A DNA stretch of 8,764 bases from CAZFQG01 sp964520785 (GTDB lineage Bacteria; Planctomycetota; Planctomycetia; Pirellulales; Thermoguttaceae), in assembly GCA_964520785.1 (NCBI GenBank), contig CAZFQG010000231.1, positions 1 to 8,764 on the forward strand. The letters run 5' to 3'. Each line of letters starts with the position of its first letter. The stretch's first letter is position 1. Position numbers and translations under genes: made by a program. Under the pieces are notes generated by a model. The model made no database searches and was not told where the DNA came from. It saw only the letters and a list, made by a program, of their open reading frames with translations. Below are positions 1-6,500 of this stretch, in pieces.

Positions 1-201
1 TAACCCAATTGACAGTAGTCGTTTGCTACGCTAAAAACGCACCTTCACAGGGCTGGTCTCTACAGGGAAAGGTGTTGCGCACCGACGTGCGGGCTGGAAT
101 AGATATTACGGGGGGCCGAGTTAAAGCCATCCGCGCGGGTCGGGCGAAGAAGACGGGGGATATTACTGATTCGCCATTGCCTTGGAAAGCCTGGCCACGA
201 C

Positions 202-230
202 TTGACTCTTCGCTTCCCGAGTGATAGCAT
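202..230 (+). promoter_or_regulatory. Probable promoter of the vapBC operon
   Basis: TTGACT at 202-207 matches the sigma-70 -35 consensus at five of six bases. It lies 17 bases before TAGCAT (225-230), which matches the -10 consensus at four of six. The antitoxin start follows 39 bases after the -10. An alternative -10, TATGAT at 231-236, matches better but has no well-spaced -35. The inverted repeat at 221-241 covers this -10 area, which fits autorepression by the antitoxin or the toxin-antitoxin complex. This is inferred from sequence only. Confidence 0.5.
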
Positions 231-241
231 TATGATATCAC
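221..241. promoter_or_regulatory. Inverted-repeat operator candidate for VapB
   Basis: GTGATA (221-226) and TATCAC (236-241) form a 6-base inverted repeat with a 9-base spacer. The right half also contains the 8-base perfect palindrome TGATATCA (233-240). Ribbon-helix-helix antitoxins of the FitA/VapB type usually repress their own operon by binding short palindromes at the promoter, and TGATATCA-like boxes are familiar in front of such genes. The position over the -10 region and just ahead of the antitoxin gene supports this reading. Binding itself is inferred. Confidence 0.5.
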
Positions 242-268
242 CTGTAGAAACCTGATGGAGCCGTAACG

Positions 269-496
269 ATGCCCGATATTCTCGTACGTGGACTGCAAGC
301 GAGCACGATCACGCGGCTCAAGGAACGGGCGAAAGGGCACGGGCGGTCGCTTCAAAGCGAGGTGAGGATCGTCTTGGAGAACGCGGCGGGGAGATCGCTT
401 GACGAGGTGCTCGAGGCCGCCGGAGAGTGGCGCAAGAGGCACGGCCGCGTGTTCGAAGACTCCGCCGAGTTGATCCGCGAGGATCGCGAACGATGA
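269..496 (+). CDS. vapB: VapB/FitA-type ribbon-helix-helix antitoxin
   Basis: A 75-residue protein whose first 45 residues read as an Arc/MetJ-type ribbon-helix-helix DNA-binding domain of the FitA kind. A beta strand near DILVRGL is followed by a helix (TITRLKERAKGHG), then the typical RSLQSEVRIVLENA segment. The charged C-terminal 30 residues (EWRKRHGRVFEDSAELI) would be the part that wraps around and blocks the toxin. The start is supported by GGAG at 257-260, 8 bases before ATG. The stop overlaps the toxin start in ATGA (493-496), so the two genes are translationally coupled. The family role is to neutralise the PIN RNase encoded next to it and to repress the operon. The family call is strong; the precise subfamily (VapB or FitA) cannot be decided from sequence alone. 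Confidence 0.85.
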   Translation: MPDILVRGLQASTITRLKERAKGHGRSLQSEVRIVLENAAGRSLDEVLEAAGEWRKRHGRVFEDSAELIREDRER

Positions 497-924
497 ACCG
501 CGCCGTCCTCGATGCGAGCATCATCGCCAAACTGTTCTTCGAAGAGGACCATTCCGAAGCCGCCGAGCGGTGCGTGCGGACGATCCCCGAGTTGTCGGCC
601 CCCGACCTGATCTGGGTCGAGGCGACCAACGTCATCTGGAAACGCTGTCGCCGCGGCGATCTTGCTCCCACCGACGCCGCCGAGATCGCCGCCCGGTTGG
701 TTGAGTTGCCGTTGCGAATCCACGAGTCGGCCGACCTTATCGCGGACGCACTGAAACTGGCGATTCAATTCGACCGCACCGTCTACGACGGGCTGTACGT
801 CGCCCTCGCCGTGAAGACCCAGAGCGTAATGATCACCGGCGATCAACGCCTCGTGAACGCGCTGGCGGATACGCCGTTGGGGCAAACGGTGGCATGGATC
901 GGGGATGATGGGTGGATGCGATGA
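493..924 (+). CDS. vapC: VapC-type PIN-domain toxin ribonuclease
   Basis: A 143-residue PIN-domain protein, the usual length for VapC toxins. The four acidic residues expected to hold the catalytic magnesium are all present: D7 in AVLDASIIAKLF, E43 in IWVEATNVIW, D99 in DRTVYDGLYVALA and D117 in MITGDQRLV. PIN toxins of this type cut RNA, often tRNA or rRNA, when the labile antitoxin is lost. The start at 493 was chosen because it overlaps the antitoxin stop in ATGA and has GAGG at 479-482, 10 bases upstream. The frame stays open further upstream to 427, but that part lies inside the antitoxin gene and lacks PIN similarity. The gene appears intact. It ends about 25 bases before a decayed transposase on the other strand. 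Target specificity is unknown. Confidence 0.88.
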   Translation: MNRAVLDASIIAKLFFEEDHSEAAERCVRTIPELSAPDLIWVEATNVIWKRCRRGDLAPTDAAEIAARLVELPLRIHESADLIADALKLAIQFDRTVYDGLYVALAVKTQSVMITGDQRLVNALADTPLGQTVAWIGDDGWMR

Positions 925-949
925 ACCCCGGTCTGCACCGGCTCTAGTA

Positions 950-1470
950 CCGTCGCACACCGATACCACGGCCATCGCTGCCACGTGTACGAGCCGTCAA
1001 TATCGGTATCTTTTTCTTTGCTGTCCCGTTTTCTTTGCGCGAACAGGCAGTTCCATCACATGGACAATCCTGATCGGTACGGAACCGGCGCGGCGGATTG
1101 GCGACCTCGCGACGAAGCAAGGTCAAGAGATTGGCGGCCAACGCATGCAAGTAGAGGCGAAACAGATTCGCCATGTACCGATGGTCACTCAAACGATCCG
1201 CCTGGAAGCCTTCTTTCATATATAGGTTATCAACAAACCGCTCTTCAACCCGCCATTCAAAGTTCTTCTGTTTTGCCTTGAAATACCCTTCCCGCTCCTT
1301 CTCTTACCTCCCTCGCTCCCGCTCTAGCTCTGATTGAATCCGCCGTATCACCCGTAGAGCAGCATCGAGCCGAGCTTCCTCTGACAGTCACCCGTTCATG
1401 CAGCACCCCGGTCGTCGGGAACCTTCTCCACCTTAACCAGGAAACAAGCTGCAATGAGCCGATGGCAAGG
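950..1470 (-). pseudogene. Decayed C-terminal part of an IS1380-like DDE transposase
   Basis: Read on the minus strand, 1303-1100 gives an open segment including ERFVDNLYMKEGF and QADRLSDHRYMANLFRLYLH followed by ALAANLLTLLRREV. This matches the conserved C-terminal block of IS1380-type transposases (DDE group 1), where a DR-S-H-x-x-AN-x-x-RL-x-L pattern follows an E/K-rich segment. Downstream the frame shifts: another frame at about 1062-950 reads ELPVRAKKTGQQRKRY, a TGA stop at 999-997, then RLVHVAAMAVVSV, like the family's C-terminal end. Upstream, about 1460-1400, a third frame reads RLIAACFLVKVEKVPDD before a stop, resembling the strand that precedes the block by 60-75 residues in intact copies. 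The N-terminal half is missing, so the gene is dead. The family call rests on recognised motifs without alignment. No terminal inverted repeats were identified. Confidence 0.65.
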
Positions 1471-1683
1471 GAGGGATTGACGCGGCTTGCTCGATATGAG
1501 CTAATAATGTCGGTTCGAAAAGAAAGGTCCGTCGAGGTGAGCCGGAACGGTTTTGAAACACGCCACAAAGACGACCTGGAGGCCATTATGACCGAAATTC
1601 AGGAACTCTACGATGAGCGGAAGAGAATCAATCTGAAAATCGCGGACGCCGAAACCCGCCAAGACAAAATCCTAGGCTGCTAG
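1462..1683 (+). CDS. Doubtful small ORF with coiled-coil-like C-terminus
   Basis: A 73-codon reading frame that I do not recognise. The last 40 residues (from about LEAIMTEIQELYDERKRI to the end) are charged, heptad-like and read like a helical coiled coil, and codon choice there looks coding. The first 30 residues look less convincing. Internal starts at 1507 and 1588 are possible, and no clear ribosome binding site precedes any of them. The frame is open back to 1282, well before any start, and overlaps the transposase remnant antisense. This could be a real small gene, the tail of a degraded gene, or chance. I place it as uncertain. Confidence 0.25.
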   Translation: MAREGLTRLARYELIMSVRKERSVEVSRNGFETRHKDDLEAIMTEIQELYDERKRINLKIADAETRQDKILGC

Positions 1684-1796
1684 CCCCCCAGGGAGCGAAC
1701 CCATAGCTCTCCATATTAGTAGTCATGTGGAGGAATGCTCTAATACCTGTTAGAACTAGACACTTGGGCAAGTGGATGTTCCACGATCTGTTCCTA

Positions 1797-1825
1797 ATTG
1801 GTCATATTGGACAACGAATTGGACA
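1797..1825 (+). repeat. Three direct repeats ATTGGWCA upstream of the thioredoxin gene
   Basis: ATTGGTCA at 1797-1804, ATTGGACA at 1806-1813 and ATTGGACA at 1818-1825 lie 60-90 bases before the chosen start of the thioredoxin-like gene. The starts are 9 and 12 bases apart. Spaced direct repeats in this position are typical of binding sites for transcription factors such as response regulators. TTGGAC within the copies could also serve as a -35 element, but the matching -10 (TAAACC near 1842) is poor. Which factor would bind is unknown. Confidence 0.35.
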
Positions 1826-1886
1826 GCCGAAAAAAAGAACTTAAACCTCTATGCCACAAGAAGTTATAGTCAAGGAAAAAAGAAAA

Positions 1887-3281
1887 ATGGACTTTCAGAA
1901 CAAGACACGTGTTTTGTCATTCTTCCCGGCCGCCGTGTTCCTCTTTGTCGCGGCGAACCTCGCCGCCCAAGAGCCAACGGCTCCGAAGACGTCCGACACG
2001 CGGACGAACGCCGAAGACGAGGATACGGCTGATCGATACGCCGTCCCGGACGGGGGGATCGAGGAACTGACGGCGTTTTTGGGCAAGCTCGAACGGTTCC
2101 GTCCCCGGAACCGGGACGAGTACATGGAGCACATGAAGAAGGGGCCGGCGGCGACCGCGGCGGGCGCGAACAAGATCATGGAGCTGGCACCGGAGGCGAA
2201 GAGCGAACCGCATCGCCTGGCGAAGCGGGCACTCCTGAAGGTCCGCATCAATCAGGCGCGTTCGGAAGAGGAGATCGCCGCCGCCGAGAAGGCGGTCCGC
2301 GAGTATCTGGCCGAGGAAAAGGAGTTCGGCGTTCTCGCGGAAACGTGGCAGCCGGCCCAGTTGCTTTGCCGGAAGATGGAATTCGCGGGCGAACCCGACC
2401 GGACCGCCGCCTTCCACGAGGACGTCGCGGCGATGCTCGCCGAGGAGGGAAACGAAGAGGGGGCCGAGTCGCTCAGGGCCGTCGCCCGGCGGCTCAAATT
2501 GCCGGGCAATTCGATCGAGATCGAAGGGAAGACCATCGACGGGAAGGAGTTCGACCTGAGCGAGTACCAGGGGAAGATCGTCCTCGTCGATTTCTGGGCG
2601 ACGTGGTGCGGGCCATGCCGGGCCGAGCTTCCGAGCCTCAAACGGATGTACCGCGCGTACCATAAGAAGGGCTTCGACGTCATCGGCATCAGCCTCGACA
2701 CCGACAAGGCGACGTTGAAGGAATTCGTCGAGAAAGAGGAGTTGCCTTGGGTCACGCTCTTCGAAGACGGCGCCGGCTGGAAGCACCCGGCAGCCGTGTA
2801 TTACGGAATTCACGGTATTCCCACGTGCATCCTCGTCGGGAACGACGGCAAGGTGGTCGACCTCCGCGCGAGGGGAAAGCGGTTGGAGGAATTGCTCGAG
2901 GAACACCTCGGTCCGCCCCCGGCTGACGAGGAAGGTCTGCTCGGAACGTGGCAAGACACGAAGCGAAGCACGTCCGGCATCGCCAAGCTCGAGATCGCGG
3001 CCGACGGCGAAGATTGGACGCTCACCTGGTGGGAGAACGGCGACGCGGGCGCGGCTCAAGGCGGACCGGTCCCGCTTCAGCTCCTTGTTGGCGCGGCCGA
3101 CGACCCGGCGGCAAAGCCGATCGTCGCCGCCGGCGCGACCGCCCAGAACGATTCCGGCACGGACTACTTCCTGCTGAAGCTCACCGACGACACGCTGAGC
3201 GTGGAGCGGGTGAGCGTGCGGACTGATGGTTCTCAGACGCCGAGCACGCTGCGGTCGTCGGTGTTTCGGCGGGCAGAGTGA
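1887..3281 (+). CDS. Secreted TlpA/ResA-like thioredoxin-fold protein with C-terminal beta domain
   Basis: A 464-residue exported redox protein. The start at 1887 is preferred over ATG 1851 because AAGGA (1872-1876) lies 10 bases before it and it places a signal peptide at the N-terminus: MDFQNKTR, a hydrophobic core (VLSFFPAAVFLFVAANL) and an Ala-Ala cleavage region before QEPT. Residues about 30-200 are charged, helix-rich and not recognised. Residues about 205-340 form a TlpA/ResA thioredoxin fold: VLVDFWATWCGPCRAELPSL with the redox pair C241 and C244, and the cis-proline P312 in HGIPT. Residues about 350-464 form a beta-rich domain starting LLGTWQDTKRSTSGIAKLEI, resembling GTW-x-N-type C-terminal domains in other planctomycete proteins. 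The likely role is reduction or exchange of disulfides, or peroxide-linked chemistry, outside the cytoplasm; the substrate is unknown. It is transcribed alone and converges with the giant surface gene. Confidence 0.85.
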   Translation: MDFQNKTRVLSFFPAAVFLFVAANLAAQEPTAPKTSDTRTNAEDEDTADRYAVPDGGIEELTAFLGKLERFRPRNRDEYMEHMKKGPAATAAGANKIMELAPEAKSEPHRLAKRALLKVRINQARSEEEIAAAEKAVREYLAEEKEFGVLAETWQPAQLLCRKMEFAGEPDRTAAFHEDVAAMLAEEGNEEGAESLRAVARRLKLPGNSIEIEGKTIDGKEFDLSEYQGKIVLVDFWATWCGPCRAELPSLKRMYRAYHKKGFDVIGISLDTDKATLKEFVEKEELPWVTLFEDGAGWKHPAAVYYGIHGIPTCILVGNDGKVVDLRARGKRLEELLEEHLGPPPADEEGLLGTWQDTKRSTSGIAKLEIAADGEDWTLTWWENGDAGAAQGGPVPLQLLVGAADDPAAKPIVAAGATAQNDSGTDYFLLKLTDDTLSVERVSVRTDGSQTPSTLRSSVFRRAE

Positions 3282-3451
3282 TACCGAAACGGGACGAGGG
3301 AGCCTGCGTCGTCGAATCGTTGAGCGTTCCCGGCCCGGCCGGACTCGTACTGAATCCGTCCGGCGAAGAATCGCTCCGCCGCGCCGCCGCGCTGATCCGG
3401 ACGATGGCCCGAGCGGGCGACTCGCCAGAGACGTGCTTACTCCCCTCCCCC

Positions 3452-3480
3452 GCCGGCAGCGCCGGCCGATGAGGGCCGGC
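3452..3480. terminator. GC-rich hairpins between convergent genes
   Basis: GCCGGCC (3461-3467) pairs with GGCCGGC (3474-3480) around the loop GATGAG, giving a perfect 7-base stem. A competing stem pairs GCCGGC at 3452-3457 with GCCGGC at 3461-3466 around AGC. They sit in the 224-base gap between the thioredoxin gene and the convergent giant gene, where a two-way terminator is expected. Neither side has a clear run of T, so the terminator role is inferred from position and stem strength. The rest of the gap (3282-3451) holds nothing I can support. Confidence 0.4.
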
Positions 3481-3505
3481 GCGTGTTTCCGGTGAGTCGG
3501 CGGGC

Positions 3506-6500
3506 CTACCACTTCAGCCCGAGCGCTTCGTACAGCTTCTCCCAGAACTTCTCGTCGATCGCCAGATCGTTCTCCGCGTCGCCGTCTCCGATGCCATATT
3601 CCTCGAAGACCCTATCGGCTTCGGCGGTCCAAGCGGGGACGGAGCTTTCGGAAGAGGACATGCTCCGCGATGGGGCACTTACGACGGAATTACCCCAGTT
3701 TGTGCGGACGAGGTCCAGGTCCTCGGTGTTAACCTCCGTATCACCGTTGATATCGCCGAGGCCGGGGGCCGTATAGGTCAAGCCCCAATAGGCGCGGACG
3801 AGGTCCAGATCGGCGGTTCCCACCTGGCCGTCTCCGCTGGCGTCCGCCTCGAGGTGGGCGAAGTAGAACGTGTCGGCGGAAATTCCCAGCGCGGCGTCGT
3901 CGACCGTGACCTCCAGCCAGGTGTCGAGCAGGGGGGCGAACGTCAGACGCACGCGGTGGCAATCGTAATCGTCATTCGGCGGGACGCCTTCCTCGATCTC
4001 CAAGGTGGTGACCACCTCGACGGTAATTCCGGTCGGAACCACGCTGACCCAGTTCCCGCCGCTGACGTAGAAACAGACGAAATCGGCCGGGCTGAACGCG
4101 CCCGGATCGCTCGGAAACGCGATGTCGATGATCACACCGGTAATGCCGTCCGGATGTGCGACGACGTTGTACCCGTCGGCGCTTGCACTGGAGCTTCCCT
4201 CCTTGTTCGCGTCCCTCGCGTCAGCGTAGCCGGAATCGACGTAAAACACGCCCCGGTTGACGATTTGGGGGGAGCCGAAGTAGACGGTGACTTCGGCGAT
4301 GTCCTCGGCGCCGTCGGCGTCGGTGACCTTGTATTGGAATTTGTCGGAGACCGGATAGACCGAGGTGGGCGTATAGGTGACGACCTCCGGGTGGGACGGG
4401 TCTTCGAACGAGAACGTGCCGTGTTCCTGATAGCCGGTCGTTGCGGCGACGATCGAGTAAGTAACCGAATCTCGTTCGAAGGCATCGACGCCGAACACGC
4501 TGCCACACTCGTAGTCGGTTCCCGACGCCCCCGCCACCACCAATTCCATATCCTGTGCCGCCGGCGTGCGGTTGAAGGAGAAGAAATGGAGTGCGGCTTG
4601 ATCATCTTCGCTATCGTGGCTGAATCCGGGCCCGGTAATGGCCGCTCCGCGATCTCCGAGAGCCACGCAGGCACCGAATTCCTCCGCCGGCACCAGCGCC
4701 GCGGGGACAATCAGGCCTTCCGACCGCCAATCGTCGTTCGGGTACGAAACCGTCGTATCGATCAAGTATGCCGCCCCGGCCCGGTACTGCTGGGAGACCC
4801 CCTGCGCGGGTGCTCCCACCAGGATCAGATCACCCTGAATGTCAACGGAGCTTCCGAACGCATCATAGCCGTAAGTCGACGATCCGAGGCGGTACGTCGC
4901 CGTTCCTTGCTGCGACGACGAACCGTTGAGCGTCAAGCAGTAAACGGCGCCCATATCCGTCCCCGGTTGCAGCGCGTCCTCGTCCCAACCGCGCGCACCG
5001 ATGACCACTTTCTCATCGTTCGACTGCTGCGGATTTGGATCGTAGACCCCGACGGAGCACCCGAAGTAGTCGTTCGCTCCGCCGTCCTGCGCCGTGAGCT
5101 TCTGAGTCTGCTCCCATCCGGTTCCGGGCGAGAAGACGTAGACCGCGCCCGCATCGGCGTTGTTCGCCTCGTCCTTCCTGTGGGCGCCGATGACAATCGT
5201 CGCGGAACTGATGGCGACACTGTTTCCGAATTCGGCGCCCTGTTCCTGATCGTCGGGATCCAGGCGTTGATCGAACACCCAACCGTTTTGACCGTGCGTG
5301 AAGACGTACGCGGCTCCGGCCGAATCGCGCGAGTGCTTGTACCCATACACCATCTCCCAGAATTCGTAACCGGGAGCGCCGATCACGATGGCGTCGCCGT
5401 CCTCGTTGATCGCCACGCTGGAGCCGAACCCGTCGCCGGCGTACTGGTGGTCGGGGATCTGGTCCCCGTCGACGTCCTGGGTTTCATCGTCGTCCATGTC
5501 GGGGGTGAGTCTATTCACCTCCGTCCATTCGCCGTCTTCGTATTCGAAGAGATACACCGCTCCACATTGGTTCGTCTCGGTGTCGTCCCAATCCAGCATT
5601 GCTCCAACGACCGCGGTCGTTCCGCGGACCGCGACCGCCGAACCGAACTTGATCCCTTCGGCGTCCCCTTGGAGTTCCGCCTCCAGTCCCCAGCCGTTCA
5701 GCGTCTGACGATAGATGAACGCGCGGTCGGAGTCCGGCGAACCGACGATAAGCAGGTCGCCGCTGGAGTCGGTGACGGTCAGACCGTCAACCGAGTAGAC
5801 AAGGTGTTCATGAGTCAAGACTTCCTCTTCGCCAACGGCGGTACCCACCACCGTCTCGCACACCGCGATGACCACTTCCATGTCGCCACTGGACGCGCCG
5901 TGAGAATCGACGAAATTCACCCAAATCGTCTCGATTCCGATGAATCCTGGATCCGGAGTGTACGTGAACGTCCCGTCGTCGTCCATCGCGAACGAGCCGT
6001 GCTCCACTCCGAAGAAGTGAAGGGCCGTCATCTCGTCCCCCTCCACGTCGCTCGCCAGAGTGCCGGAAAGCTCCAGGCCGTCGCGCGTGCGGAATTCGGT
6101 GACGATGCGAGGGGCGTCGTTTACCGGCGTGACCTCCACCGTCACGATCGCCCAGTCCGTGTAGTCGTACCCGTCCGTGAGTGAGTAGAGGAACGTATCG
6201 GTCCCGTGCCAGTCCTCGGCCGGCGTGTACGTGATGGTCGAACCGTCGATGCGGACGGTTCCGACGCTCAGCGAGTCGTCGACCGCCGAGAAGGAGACCG
6301 GGTTCTGCGTTGACGGAACGGTGGCGTAGTCGTTCGCCGTGAGCGAACCGACGGCGATTTCGAGGGGAGTGTCCTCTTCCGTCGTGAACCAGCCGTTCGG
6401 ATCGTCGAGGTATGTGTCCTCGACCGCCGTGATCTCTTGGATGCCGATGTCGACGTTCTCCAGCGAGAAACAGGGCCTGAAATCGACCGCCACGTAATCC

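Larger units (their letters stand above)
925..1886. other. Stretch between vapC and the thioredoxin gene without an intact recognisable gene
   Basis: No intact recognised gene lies here. It contains the minus-strand transposase remnant (about 950-1470), the doubtful small + strand ORF (1462-1683), and an AT-richer leader (1684-1886) with three ATTGGWCA repeats ahead of the thioredoxin gene. The changing composition and broken transposase suggest past insertion and decay. I saw no tRNA, CRISPR or obvious attachment site. Confidence 0.6.

Noticed and set aside
9..224. A 71-codon + strand frame at the left edge
   Set aside because: No ribosome binding site, no recognisable family, and its end overlaps the vapBC promoter region. 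Treated as chance.
3278..3472. A 64-codon + strand frame starting GTG and overlapping the thioredoxin stop
   Set aside because: The overlap looks like coupling, but the sequence has no recognisable motif, runs into the GC-rich hairpins, and has no visible ribosome binding site of its own.
1917..3512. A 531-codon minus-strand open frame over the thioredoxin gene
   Set aside because: Arg/Pro/Leu-rich shadow of the real + strand gene with its WCGPC thioredoxin motif; no domain of its own.
3854..6184. A 776-codon open frame on the + strand opposite the giant gene
   Set aside because: It lies wholly antisense to a gene with clear domains. Its translation is Arg/Val/Asp-rich with no recognisable fold, as expected from the GC-biased codons of the real strand.
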